Positions 44,106 through 53,967 of a stretch of 64,000 bases of DNA are shown one piece after another. Within the stretch, counting starts at the first letter, position 1. The number at the start of each line of letters is the position of its first letter. The notes under the pieces are model-generated. The model was not told the origin of the DNA and made no database searches. It saw nothing but the letters and a program-made list of their open reading frames with translations. A program made the position numbers and the translations under genes. The stretch comes from Bacteroidales bacterium WCE2008 (lineage in GTDB: Bacteria > Bacteroidota > Bacteroidia > Bacteroidales > UBA932): positions 310,001-374,000 of the forward strand of contig FUZM01000003.1 of the NCBI GenBank assembly GCA_900167925.1, written 5' to 3'.

Positions 44106-44150
44106 GGGAGAATTTAAAGACTGAATGTCATTGATTCTCCCTTTTTATTT
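44106..44150 (+). terminator. Terminator after the beta-barrel gene
   Basis: GGGAGAAT (44106-44113) pairs with ATTCTCCC (44134-44141), followed by TTTTTATTT; the loop is 20 nt. It lies just inside the island, past the left repeat, and ends plus-strand transcription before the convergent island operon. Confidence 0.75.
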
Positions 44151-44200
44151 CGTCTTAACAAGAAATACAACCCCACAAGTATTATAGGCTTCATATAGAA

Positions 44201-46672
44201 TTACAGATTCAGCACGTTCTCAATTCTTTTGAGGTATGTTTTCTCGAGATAATCGTAGCAGTTAATGCGGTTGTATGTGTCTTTTGCTAGCATGAGCCAC
44301 CCATCCCCATCATACTCGGGATTTTCTACGTGGAAGTCATCCACGAAGGTCTTCATCCTGAACTCATCACCCTTTACCCAAATTTGCAATTCACTGTAAT
44401 TCGTAAAGAAGAGATGAATCTCTGTAGTGTCGACTGTTTTCTTTAGAATTACATCGTTACTATTGAAGTAGCCGATTTGTTTCCATAGCTCATATTGAGG
44501 TTCAGAATCATAGCAGTAAGCATAATTGTTGGCAACTAAAGGGATGAAACGATTCCGTTCAGTATCCATCATTATCTTGCTATACCAGCTGTTCTTGCGA
44601 GCCATAAAGATATTGCCTTTGAACTCAACAAGCCTAAAGGCATCATTATCTTGGAGCCAAACCTGTAAACACTTATTCTTATACAGCGCTTCATGAATCC
44701 TGCGATACAATCCAATATTCTCAGGTTCACTATCGTAGTAGGTTAGTTGGGACTTCTCTTCTACCAAGCCCCGAAGGAATTCAAGAATCTCATCATGGGA
44801 ATTAAAGTCTAGGCATAACGCAAAGAAATCATGAATATTATGATTGGCTGATATCCAATGCTTGAGGTATTTCTGTGTTTCAGCTTTATCCGTCATATTA
44901 AGCTTGAACATCTCTTTCCAATCCTTCATTTGACTGATGATCGCTCTCAATAATAAGTGACCTTCTTTCCGGAAAGGACCAGCAACACCATCTTTATCGA
45001 AGATATCCTTAACCAACTCGTATCGATGCTCGAATTCTGCGATAGACATATCCTTTGTATAGAAGAAAATAACCATTCCTTTGAAATAGGGATGTTTCTC
45101 AGCCATCCTAAAGACATCCTCCCACTTTTCATCTTCAGCGATACGTCCAGCCTTAGTAATCTCTTCTTGAATGATTCGACTACGTTCCTGAGTATCGGCA
45201 TCATCTTCATTCTCATCTGTTTTGTAGCGAGACAAAGCAGTGTAGAAGGGAACTCCTTCTTTAGCCGAATCAGCAACATGATGAATCAAATTCTTAATGC
45301 TGCGATTGAGCGATGCAACCTTAGACAAGTTGTCAATATTGGTATTCTCCACAATATTCCAGAGAACACGCATCCACTTGCGGAAAACATCTGGGAGGAA
45401 TTCCTCGTACGCCTCAATGAACTCAGTTACGCCATAAAAGATAATACGCATAACTTGCGTAAAACGAGGGGCAAAGAAGCCAGGGTTCCGGTCGGCTTCT
45501 TCCCATGCAGGAACTATTGCAGGATAAATCGTAGAAGCATAATACTGCTCGAACGTATCAAGAACTTTCTTTATGCCTACGAAATAATCCGGGTGCTCAT
45601 TGAACTGAATCAAATATTGTGTAAAACCAAGATATCGATCAGTCTTCTCTGATTCATCGGCAAAGAACTTTAACGTTTCGTCATTACGGATGTATTCGAC
45701 TTTAACTCCCTGAGCGTCGACAGAATACTTATTTGCGATGTAACGATAGAAGAAGCGGAAATAATCCTCATCATACTGGACATTGTCTTTACTCCAGAAG
45801 ATGTTTATCCATAAGGTGTCCATCCGAGAAGAGAAGTCCATATAGAACGGGACTTCCGTTCCTTTCATAGAATTCCCGAGCGTCACCATCTTTCGGCCGC
45901 ATTCAGTGCCACGCAAGTAACCAATCAGCTCTGCTTTGAAATTGTCGAAGGGACTCAAGGCACGGCCACGAGCATTCATCTTTATATACAGCTCTTCAGT
46001 AAGGCCGAACTCACCAAGCGATAGCACATAGAATGTGATCTTATTGAGGTTCTGATAAAGGGATAACTCCTCATTATCGATAATAAGCTTCTGATACCTC
46101 TCGTGAATGGCATCCAGCATTCTCAACATTCCTTCAATCGTAGAGTCTTTATCGAATGAACGGAAATACAATTTTGCATCTTTAATGACAGATGATGGAG
46201 CTTCAACATTACCGTCTTCGTTAGGAATCCCAAATACCTTGCAAGACGCTAAATACTGGCAGAAATCCGTCGCAGTAGTCCGAGTTTCATAAACAAACTT
46301 GGACAGGTTGCTGGCCAATTGTTTGTATTCATCTGAAGACCTATCCAATTCCCTGTTCCCGATATACCAGTACAGCAAATAGAGGGTTGTCAATCGCTGC
46401 TGTCCATCAATGATTTCAAATGAGAATTTTCCATTATCATCCTGCTTGTGAACGGCGCCATATACAAAGTTGAGATCAATTTCCTTCCCTTCATGTAGAG
46501 CGTTGAAAATCTCGTCTAGCAGATTGTTACGGACATAGCTTTCTTCACGACGTCCTTGGGCATAAGCACGCTGGATTCTAGGAATAACGCATCTACTGAT
46601 AAGAACTTCCGTGTCCTTATCATAGGATATCTTCTCTTCGAAAAGATTAGAATAGTTGTAGATCTTTTTCAT
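44201..46672 (-). CDS. DUF262 protein without a nuclease domain (GmrS-like)
   Basis: An 823-residue protein. Near the N-terminus are IPRIQRAYAQGR (residues 30-41) and the ParB/Srx-like motif FEIIDGQQRLTTLY (D89-R93), which define DUF262, the nucleotide-binding part of GmrSD-type modification-dependent enzymes. The remaining 700 residues are mixed helices that I do not recognise; no His-Asn (DUF1524) nuclease motif is visible. The start overlaps the upstream DUF262-DUF1524 gene by 26 bp, so the two are coupled and may form a complex. Last gene of the island operon. Confidence 0.82.
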   Translation of the reverse strand: MKKIYNYSNLFEEKISYDKDTEVLISRCVIPRIQRAYAQGRREESYVRNNLLDEIFNALHEGKEIDLNFVYGAVHKQDDNGKFSFEIIDGQQRLTTLYLLYWYIGNRELDRSSDEYKQLASNLSKFVYETRTTATDFCQYLASCKVFGIPNEDGNVEAPSSVIKDAKLYFRSFDKDSTIEGMLRMLDAIHERYQKLIIDNEELSLYQNLNKITFYVLSLGEFGLTEELYIKMNARGRALSPFDNFKAELIGYLRGTECGRKMVTLGNSMKGTEVPFYMDFSSRMDTLWINIFWSKDNVQYDEDYFRFFYRYIANKYSVDAQGVKVEYIRNDETLKFFADESEKTDRYLGFTQYLIQFNEHPDYFVGIKKVLDTFEQYYASTIYPAIVPAWEEADRNPGFFAPRFTQVMRIIFYGVTEFIEAYEEFLPDVFRKWMRVLWNIVENTNIDNLSKVASLNRSIKNLIHHVADSAKEGVPFYTALSRYKTDENEDDADTQERSRIIQEEITKAGRIAEDEKWEDVFRMAEKHPYFKGMVIFFYTKDMSIAEFEHRYELVKDIFDKDGVAGPFRKEGHLLLRAIISQMKDWKEMFKLNMTDKAETQKYLKHWISANHNIHDFFALCLDFNSHDEILEFLRGLVEEKSQLTYYDSEPENIGLYRRIHEALYKNKCLQVWLQDNDAFRLVEFKGNIFMARKNSWYSKIMMDTERNRFIPLVANNYAYCYDSEPQYELWKQIGYFNSNDVILKKTVDTTEIHLFFTNYSELQIWVKGDEFRMKTFVDDFHVENPEYDGDGWLMLAKDTYNRINCYDYLEKTYLKRIENVLNL

Positions 46673-48623
46673 CGAATGTAAGGAACGGTTTTAATTCATC
46701 AAAAATATACTGTTGGTATGCGGCTTTTTCCTCTGCACCCCATTTGAAGAAATTGCGAGTGGCGGAAGAATCGAAGTCTTTATTGAAAACCATCCTGGTC
46801 GTAGCAGGGACAAAAGTTCCTCTTTGGATACGGTCACGAATGATTTTGTTTTTTTGGCAGAACAGGGCATTTCCATAACTCTTGTTCGTTTTCTCATCGA
46901 GCAGGGTTAGGTTGCCTATACTGTTCTTCTGGTCCTCATCTGCATCCTCTTCTACAATCTCCTGAATGAGTGGGATGATAGCTTTGTATTCACCTTTAGC
47001 ATAATGAGCATCTATGCGAATCTTCGTTCCAGCCTGATCCTTAATCTCTTGGATGGCAATTAATGCGTTATCAACCCATTCTTTTTGTTCTTGTGCGCTC
47101 ATAAGGGAGTTTGTTGTGAATGAGTCGATGTGCTCAACGTTCCAGTTTTGACTTACGAAAATATCAAAGGGGAACTTATATATACTTCCGTTAAAACTGA
47201 TATCCCGAACCTTTTGGAGATTAGCCAGCTCAGAATTCATCTGATTGATGTTCAGGAACAATAGGAGTTTGTATATGGCTTGTGTGTCAGGACCATATTG
47301 GGAGACAATCTTGCCCTCCCTAATCTTGACAGCTTCAAGCTGACGCTTGATTTGAGATTCGAAGAATTCCAGAATTTCATGTTTGGTTGCAGACTCAGGA
47401 AGGCTGGCGTACTTGATGTAGAGCTTTGCGATGTCTATATTACACTGACTAAGAAAGCCGACATAATTGTATGTCTTAGGGTCTTCATACCAATCTTCCA
47501 AAGTCCTAAAAACAGACATTACTTTCGCCCATTCCTTCTTAATACAATCCTGAAGGATCTCACCCTGTAAACCGTCAAATTTGCGGTAATAATATCGGAA
47601 GATGCTATTCTTTTCTGACAGAAAAGCATTCCTATGGGTAAGACTTTTATCGACCAAATCTTCGTGATATTCCTTCAGGTCTTCCGTTTTGAAAATAAGC
47701 TCGAAGATTTCATCAATTCTATTGGGGCGGGATTTCTTGCTCGAAATGAAATACCAGAAATCATCTTTATGCAGAGTGTTCTCGATGCTTTCCCATTGCA
47801 TTGCTATTTCAAGCTGCTTGCTTTCGCGCTCTTCTTTGAGGAAATTCCGACGCTGAAGGAATAGAGCCTTGATAAGTTCAGCATCTGTGAGCTCGATCTT
47901 ACCAGTGTTGATCTTCAGGAACTCGGAAATGGCCTTTTGTTTTGATTTTTCTCCGCCATCGGAGGCCAACTCGTACCATATAAACTGAGCTGATCCACTG
48001 TCCTCCTTCAATTCTCGGCCGCAGTTAAGGAGTTTAAAGAGGGCATCACAAATATCGTCTTCTGCCCTTGAACGATGATAGCGGTCACTAATAACTTTTG
48101 CCTCGTTTTCGAGCCAACTCTCGATTATGCGATATGCATCGGAGATATGGGAGAAATCAACATTGGAATCGTCAAGCCGTTCGGCACTCAGGGCCTCAAG
48201 AAAGGAGGATGATCCTGGGCGCGTTTCATACCGTAGATGAAACAGTTCCTTGCCATCACGAGCTTTTTTGAGCTTTTCGTTAGTCCAACCTTTTTGCTCT
48301 AGTAAATACTTGTATAGGATATAAACCGAAGTCAGACGCTGCTGCCCATCTATCACTTCCCAAACATCCTGACTAGAGCTCTCAATTCCTTTCAGGATTT
48401 GAGCTTTTAGCAAATCATCCTCAATTCGTTGCACGATAATGGGCTGGAGGCAATAGAACTCACCCTCTTTTTTCTTGGAGCCAATGGTAAAACTATAAAG
48501 GTCACTCAGTAGATCCGTTACTTCCTTTGTCGTCCACCTGTACCCTCGCTGATAGGATGGGATGAAAAACGTTCTGCCGTCAAGCAACTCAGCTATGGAT
48601 ATTAGTTGAATACTATTGTTCAT
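46647..48623 (-). CDS. DUF262-DUF1524 (GmrSD-type) nuclease
   Basis: A 658-residue protein. The DUF262 part has FIPSYQRGYRW (residues 20-30) and VIDGQQRLTSVY (D92-R96). The C-terminal DUF1524 part has the His-Asn-Asn finger pattern: VEHIDSF (His at about 498), then SIGNLTLLDEKTNKSYGN (about 569-586) and a trailing KNKIIRDR. GmrSD, SspE and BrxU-type enzymes with this pair use nucleotide binding to cut DNA with particular base or backbone modifications. It sits 10 bp after the methyltransferase-helicase gene and overlaps the next DUF262 gene. Confidence 0.88.
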   Translation of the reverse strand: MNNSIQLISIAELLDGRTFFIPSYQRGYRWTTKEVTDLLSDLYSFTIGSKKKEGEFYCLQPIIVQRIEDDLLKAQILKGIESSSQDVWEVIDGQQRLTSVYILYKYLLEQKGWTNEKLKKARDGKELFHLRYETRPGSSSFLEALSAERLDDSNVDFSHISDAYRIIESWLENEAKVISDRYHRSRAEDDICDALFKLLNCGRELKEDSGSAQFIWYELASDGGEKSKQKAISEFLKINTGKIELTDAELIKALFLQRRNFLKEERESKQLEIAMQWESIENTLHKDDFWYFISSKKSRPNRIDEIFELIFKTEDLKEYHEDLVDKSLTHRNAFLSEKNSIFRYYYRKFDGLQGEILQDCIKKEWAKVMSVFRTLEDWYEDPKTYNYVGFLSQCNIDIAKLYIKYASLPESATKHEILEFFESQIKRQLEAVKIREGKIVSQYGPDTQAIYKLLLFLNINQMNSELANLQKVRDISFNGSIYKFPFDIFVSQNWNVEHIDSFTTNSLMSAQEQKEWVDNALIAIQEIKDQAGTKIRIDAHYAKGEYKAIIPLIQEIVEEDADEDQKNSIGNLTLLDEKTNKSYGNALFCQKNKIIRDRIQRGTFVPATTRMVFNKDFDSSATRNFFKWGAEEKAAYQQYIFDELKPFLTFDEKDLQLF

Positions 48624-48633
48624 TGTCTAATGG

Positions 48634-51600
48634 TTAATCTAAGGGTTTGATTGTGGCCTCAATGACGCTTATCTCATCCTTTGTTAATTCATATTTAGCG
48701 TATAATTCCTCATCAGTCCATGGTTTTGAGAAGTCTTGGACTGGGACAAACTGAAAAACGGAGGAAGGATTGTGCTGAGTGTTCTTCATAATCGAAACCA
48801 AATACCTAAAGAATTTTGTTCTAATATAGCTAATGATATTATCACACTGTACCTTTGTAAGATTATGACTGACAGGATCATACCCTATTACAAGATAAGT
48901 TTGTGAACATACGCTACCAGGTTCCCCATAAAATGGTTTGCCCAAAACATACGGGTCTGTTCCAGATCCTCCGGCTTCTGGAATATAGATTTTGTGAATA
49001 TTTACTGACTGGGCACCCTTCGGCAGATCAGCCAGTTTAATCCAACCGAACCCCTGTGGCTCAAGTTGTTTATTCGTATAAAACTTGATATTGCGTTTTT
49101 TGCTTTTACGAAGAGAATAACCTTTCCATTTTGATCCAAGTACTCCAGCCTTATCGAAAAAGTGAACAGGCCCCACGTATGAAGAGAAATTATTATCAAC
49201 AAAGAAGTTGCCTTCTTTATCAATAATTCTCCTTAGAATTGCAGGAGCATTCATGTCCCTGATTACGACACCTGTGCCAAGAGAGTTAAGTTCTTCTTCC
49301 CTTAAGTACACTTTCCCGTTTTGGTGAAGGAAATACTTACACGGCCCTGAATAAGTACCATTATATAAAAAATAGTTAACACCTCCTTTGATCTCTACGT
49401 TAGAGGGGAAGCAATCAGACGCACTTAGATAATCGTTTATAATCTGAAAATGATTACACCTGATTTTTTCATCGGCCCATCTTTCGCTGACTCCTTGTCC
49501 CTGTTTTGTCATCCATCTGCTGGGCGTAATCAACGAAATGTAATTTGCCCCCAAATCAAAGGCAATATCCATAAAAATGGGATAAATCGCCGAGGCGAAT
49601 GAGGCATTTGTGGTTGCCTGAGTAACTTGATACGGCGGGTTGCCAACTACAGCGTCAAATTTCATATTAATCAACTTTTCTTTCTTTTCAGGGCTTGAGA
49701 GCAAGTCATATGTAACAAAGCTATCAATTACATTCTCGACGGGTAAAGAGAGTAATTCATATATCTTACGAGTAAGTTCGTAAGAGACCCTGGATGTAGG
49801 TAAAGAAATAATGCTATCTTTTGCCTTAACACCAAATCTCTTGTACAAAGCACATGCAAATTCTCCCTGTTTTGAGGCTATATCTAAAATACGCTCTGAA
49901 TTATAGGGCTCAAACGGCAAAATACCGACAATGTCACAAGCCAAAAAAGAAGGTGTGACAATTTCAGATGTGGACAAACGCCCAAACTTCTTCATTGCAC
50001 GCTCGGCTCTCTCAAGAGGAGGGAGCGAGCTATCTTTCATCAACGAATTGATATTCTGAATCTTATAATCTAACTTACTAAGATAAAAAGGGTTCATCCT
50101 TGTTTGTATGATTCTCAAAACCGATAGTTTTATACCTAGACTATTGGCAATTCTACGGTCCTCTTGTAAGTATGTCTTCCCATTATGAAGGGTATTTATG
50201 ATATCATCAAGAGATTTTACATCCGACTTGGTCAAGAACGCAAAAAAGAGAATCATTGAGTAATAAGTGCATAACTTTTTCTTGAGATCAGAATCTTCGC
50301 TATCTTGTTCTAAATTATCATTATTACTAGAATTGCTATTCTTATTGGAAGGTACCTTTCCAGAACCTTCACCTTCCTCATCATCTTCTGCATCGAAATC
50401 ATCTCCATCTCCCTCATTTGGCTTGAATTCTAACCCCTTTGAAGAATCTATTGGATTCAAGTCTTTTATCGCATTCATAATACCTTCATCAGAAAGCAGC
50501 CCAAAGTCAATTGGAATGTCCCATGCTTCATCAAGGACACTTCTTTCTTTAGAATACTCACGAACTGCATCCAGAATATTGGAAGGAGTAACTTCTTCAA
50601 GTTTATCCTTGTTGATGACAATAATAGGAGAGATTTCAAGTTCTTTTGCGAGCCTTTCTTCTAACTTAAGATTCCCTTTCTTATCTGTATTAACATTGTA
50701 AAACTGAGATCTTCGTTCCTGTAGTTCAAACATCCTGACTGGATCAAAATCCACAAGTAAAGTTTGTGGCTTCATATTGAACTTTATAACTTCTTCAGAA
50801 CCCTCTGATTTGTATGTTTGAATATACTGATTTTGCAAACGGAATATTGCTTGATCGTATTCCTGGGGAGATGAAGAATTTTTAAGATACAGCATTGTAT
50901 CCCACTGCTCAACTGTACTTCCAGTTAGCATCCTATTAACCGTAAGAGTAATTGTCTTTTTCCCATTGCTTTCGAGCTCAACAATACGACTCTTTACGGA
51001 TGAAGTGTCAGGATAAAGAGTTTCATTGTCTACACCCGCAATATTAATTATCTCATAGGTAGATAGATTCTTAAAAATTGATATGTTCTCTTTAATCAAC
51101 GCTTCTAAAGCATCACATGATGCCCGAAAAGGAAGGACACAAACTATATGTCTGCACATTTTCCCTCGCTTGATCCTATCATAATTTAAAAATCCAAGAA
51201 TATTCTCGTCCTCTTTTGAGCCGTCAATAACGCTTAATAAATCCAGAACTTCATGCTCATAAACGAACTTCTTATGAGCTCCATCATTGGTTTTTTGGAT
51301 AGAAACTGGCCGCAAAAGGTCAGCGATAGAAGCAGACCTCCCCTCAGACCTCAGTTGCTCAATTCTTTTTCTGGAAGATTCGTTTGGATTAAAGGCGAAA
51401 CGGACCATTTGTGGGAAACCATAGTACGGATTATCCCATTCCTTCACATCTTTATTGGTGCCATCATCATCAGAAAGAAGATGCTCATCATCCCACTTTC
51501 TCTGCTCTTCAACGATGTCTGAGAATTGACAAAAAGCGATAATATCCTCCTTTGTGAATTCGCCACTCATTAATATCCTGTATGGGGTTCCCGAGAGATG

Positions 51601-52638
51601 TATCCTAACTTTTGAGTCTAATTGTTTTATAGCCTCCTCATCTTCTTCTTTAACAAAGTCTCCAAAACGACCAGCTGTCTCCACTGCTGCCTCAGCTTTC
51701 ATTAATCCAAAAGACTCTAATACTCGACCATATCTCTCAGCTCTAGCGCCAAAATGAGTTTCATCTACAATCAACAAATCCGATTGTAGGTGAAATACTT
51801 CGGTGTGACGTTTCTTTATCTCATCTCCTTGCAAGTCCTGAAGTGTCAAGAATAACACAATTCGTTTATTATTGGATAGAGTCGAAGAAATTAGGTTATC
51901 GTTGCGATCTAGCGATTCTGCATCTGCGAAAATGTACTCACTGAACAAAACATGACTCTCAACGGTCTTCTTCCACTCCTCCTTTACATCAGCTTTTGCA
52001 GATACAATTATCACATACTTAGCTTTCGCATCAAGGGCGCAACACATTGATGTGAAAGACTTTCCAAATCGCATTACTGCATATAAAAGCAGATTATTAC
52101 GCCCCTTTTCTACTGCAGCATGGAAGTTTTTGATAGCCGTATCTTGATTGGGACGAGGTTCGTAATCTTCAACCCTATCGTATGTCCTTATAACCGGTAA
52201 GTAATCAGTATTATAGAATGTATATCTTCCATCATTATCATCAGCACTGCGATGGATATCATTGATAGCATCTTTTACGTCTTCTATTGTAGCATCTCTG
52301 AAAAATTCCTTTGAGTAATAAGGAATACCCGGGACATCCTCTTGTTTTAAACGGGCTCTTTTACGAACATCTGTTAAAAAGGAATGTACAGCAAAATCAC
52401 GAAATAGAGTGTTATCATCAATACGTGCAGAATCCTGATACTCTTTTCGAAGATTTGGAAAATACTTTCTCCACTCGTCCAGTCTTGTCTCTACAGGGCG
52501 ATATGTGTCACCTACTTTTAGATAGTTTGGAACAGTTTCCGTAGAAAAAGCGTATATAGAAGGATCAACCCTACCAACTATGATGTTGTCTAAGATTGCT
52601 GTGTTAAAACGACATCCTGGAGTATTAGTTTCTGCCAT
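48634..52638 (-). CDS. GIY-YIG-like nuclease-SF2 helicase-N6-adenine methyltransferase (single-chain restriction-modification)
   Basis: A 1334-residue protein. Residues 12-100: SIYAFSTET, NYLKVGDTYRP and ETRLDEW resemble the GIY, YIG and Arg motifs of GIY-YIG nucleases of the T5orf172 kind; the usual catalytic Glu may be Asp in LFRDFAVH. Residues about 155-650: an SF2 helicase/translocase with MRFGKS (189-194), DETH (292-295), HLSGTPYRI and QAIFRLQNQ. An acidic Ser/Asn-rich linker is near 745-800. Residues about 900-1334: an Eco57I-like methyltransferase with ILDIASKQGEF and NPPY (1000-1003). It probably methylates and cuts in one chain. Second gene of the operon, 4 bp after the companion gene. 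Confidence 0.85.
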   Translation of the reverse strand: MAETNTPGCRFNTAILDNIIVGRVDPSIYAFSTETVPNYLKVGDTYRPVETRLDEWRKYFPNLRKEYQDSARIDDNTLFRDFAVHSFLTDVRKRARLKQEDVPGIPYYSKEFFRDATIEDVKDAINDIHRSADDNDGRYTFYNTDYLPVIRTYDRVEDYEPRPNQDTAIKNFHAAVEKGRNNLLLYAVMRFGKSFTSMCCALDAKAKYVIIVSAKADVKEEWKKTVESHVLFSEYIFADAESLDRNDNLISSTLSNNKRIVLFLTLQDLQGDEIKKRHTEVFHLQSDLLIVDETHFGARAERYGRVLESFGLMKAEAAVETAGRFGDFVKEEDEEAIKQLDSKVRIHLSGTPYRILMSGEFTKEDIIAFCQFSDIVEEQRKWDDEHLLSDDDGTNKDVKEWDNPYYGFPQMVRFAFNPNESSRKRIEQLRSEGRSASIADLLRPVSIQKTNDGAHKKFVYEHEVLDLLSVIDGSKEDENILGFLNYDRIKRGKMCRHIVCVLPFRASCDALEALIKENISIFKNLSTYEIINIAGVDNETLYPDTSSVKSRIVELESNGKKTITLTVNRMLTGSTVEQWDTMLYLKNSSSPQEYDQAIFRLQNQYIQTYKSEGSEEVIKFNMKPQTLLVDFDPVRMFELQERRSQFYNVNTDKKGNLKLEERLAKELEISPIIVINKDKLEEVTPSNILDAVREYSKERSVLDEAWDIPIDFGLLSDEGIMNAIKDLNPIDSSKGLEFKPNEGDGDDFDAEDDEEGEGSGKVPSNKNSNSSNNDNLEQDSEDSDLKKKLCTYYSMILFFAFLTKSDVKSLDDIINTLHNGKTYLQEDRRIANSLGIKLSVLRIIQTRMNPFYLSKLDYKIQNINSLMKDSSLPPLERAERAMKKFGRLSTSEIVTPSFLACDIVGILPFEPYNSERILDIASKQGEFACALYKRFGVKAKDSIISLPTSRVSYELTRKIYELLSLPVENVIDSFVTYDLLSSPEKKEKLINMKFDAVVGNPPYQVTQATTNASFASAIYPIFMDIAFDLGANYISLITPSRWMTKQGQGVSERWADEKIRCNHFQIINDYLSASDCFPSNVEIKGGVNYFLYNGTYSGPCKYFLHQNGKVYLREEELNSLGTGVVIRDMNAPAILRRIIDKEGNFFVDNNFSSYVGPVHFFDKAGVLGSKWKGYSLRKSKKRNIKFYTNKQLEPQGFGWIKLADLPKGAQSVNIHKIYIPEAGGSGTDPYVLGKPFYGEPGSVCSQTYLVIGYDPVSHNLTKVQCDNIISYIRTKFFRYLVSIMKNTQHNPSSVFQFVPVQDFSKPWTDEELYAKYELTKDEISVIEATIKPLD

Positions 52639-52642
52639 AATA

Positions 52643-53641
52643 TTATGATTTAAGAATATCTACGAAACGGACAATATTCCCAGTTTCCCAATCCTTTATC
52701 TTACAATACACTCCATTATGAGAAAACTTGTCGTTTCTTTTACAGCCCGCACACTTGACAATTGCTTCTTTAACCTCAAATATATCTTCAGTTCTAACGA
52801 CGATATCATGACAAGAATTGGGGACCACGCCCCTCATCCCATCCATTTGCCAGATATTCCATGAAATAATGTCCGCGATTTCGAAAAGCTCATTGACAGA
52901 AGGCATCTTTAAAAACTTATCTGCATAAAAATCCACATAAGTAAACAAGAGAGCCTCCCGTGCTAGCAGTAGACTATCTCCTTGCCACTCATAGCCATAT
53001 ACGCTCTGATAGGATTTTCTCGCCCATTCACGCCATTCTTCTAATGAAGATGTATTCTCAGCGACAATACGAAGCTTCCTATCAAGCATGCCAATTCGTT
53101 GCATAACGGGGATATAATCACCAGTAGTAGTATCATATCTACTAACGAGGTACGGCGCTTCTCCACAAGTGATTTCCAGCCTGGTTGATAATACGTACGA
53201 TTTCCACGACTTTCCTCTCGGAAATTTGACTTTATTCATATTAACAACCCAAAAAGAAGCGGAGTTCTCAAAGCACTCAGTATTGAATACGCCTTCACGA
53301 CCAAACCACGCATTATCAACCAGATTATTTTGCAAATTGCATAACCAGGAAGGAGTAAACACTTCAGCTTTATCTCTCACTCGCGCATCCTGAAGAGTCT
53401 TTTTCTTGAGAACTCGCGGCATAATTACTTGACCATTATTTCCCGTAATCTTTTCAGGCGTGATTTCATCTGAAAAATCATACCCCTCGCCGAGTGATTT
53501 ATAATCGTCTGATGCCCAAAAGATAAACTTTTGGGTATTATGATCTATCAGGAGCTGTTTTAACAACTCCGGCGACTGAGAATGCAAATTGGTTTCTCTT
53601 ATGTCAACCGATTCGTCTTGTATATGCTTTAAGCCACTCAT
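52643..53641 (-). CDS. Unknown restriction-modification companion protein with FTP motif
   Basis: A 332-residue protein and the first gene of the island operon. KAEVFTPSWLCNLQNNLVD (residues 91-109) resembles motif X of Eco57I/N6-adenine methyltransferases, where an FTP segment binds the methyl donor, but no NPPY or GxG motif I is present. So it is not a complete methyltransferase. The C-terminus has CAGCK and a further Cys (VYCKI), a possible zinc site. It may supply the missing methyltransferase part, or act as specificity or assembly subunit for the 1334-residue protein 4 bp downstream. The family name is not known to me. Confidence 0.65.
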   Translation of the reverse strand: MSGLKHIQDESVDIRETNLHSQSPELLKQLLIDHNTQKFIFWASDDYKSLGEGYDFSDEITPEKITGNNGQVIMPRVLKKKTLQDARVRDKAEVFTPSWLCNLQNNLVDNAWFGREGVFNTECFENSASFWVVNMNKVKFPRGKSWKSYVLSTRLEITCGEAPYLVSRYDTTTGDYIPVMQRIGMLDRKLRIVAENTSSLEEWREWARKSYQSVYGYEWQGDSLLLAREALLFTYVDFYADKFLKMPSVNELFEIADIISWNIWQMDGMRGVVPNSCHDIVVRTEDIFEVKEAIVKCAGCKRNDKFSHNGVYCKIKDWETGNIVRFVDILKS

Positions 53642-53660
53642 TCATTAGTCCTTAAAGTAA

Positions 53661-53668
53661 CAAATTTA
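53661..53668 (-). promoter_or_regulatory. -7 box of the defence operon
   Basis: TAAATTTG on the minus strand, giving a leader of only about 13 nt before the ATG at 53641. No exact -33 TTTG; a T-rich stretch (TTTTTTTAC) sits at the right place. Confidence 0.5.
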
Positions 53669-53950
53669 ACGATTTTCTGTAAAAAAACACGGTAATTTGG
53701 TGTTATACTTCTCTCCTAATATTCCTTTATTGAAATCTTTCTGCATTCATATAGGCTAGGAGAATACCGATAAGCCAGCACACGCTATAATAGAGTATAT
53801 TCAAGCCAGTTAAACTGAAAACAATTAGGCCCAAATTCCAGTAAATGATTTATGATATCATTATTAATCTAATATTGATTCAACTATTTTCTGATTAACA
53901 AACGAGTTATTCTCTCTCATTTTCCTTGCTATTATCATAGCATTTCTAAA

Positions 53951-53967
53951 GTTCGACTAGGTCGAAC
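53951..53967. promoter_or_regulatory. Perfect 7-bp palindrome near the island right end
   Basis: GTTCGAC-TAG-GTCGAAC is a perfect inverted repeat with a 3-bp centre, 180 bp from the right direct repeat and 310 bp upstream of the operon. It could be a site for a dimeric regulator or for the missing recombinase. Confidence 0.45.
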
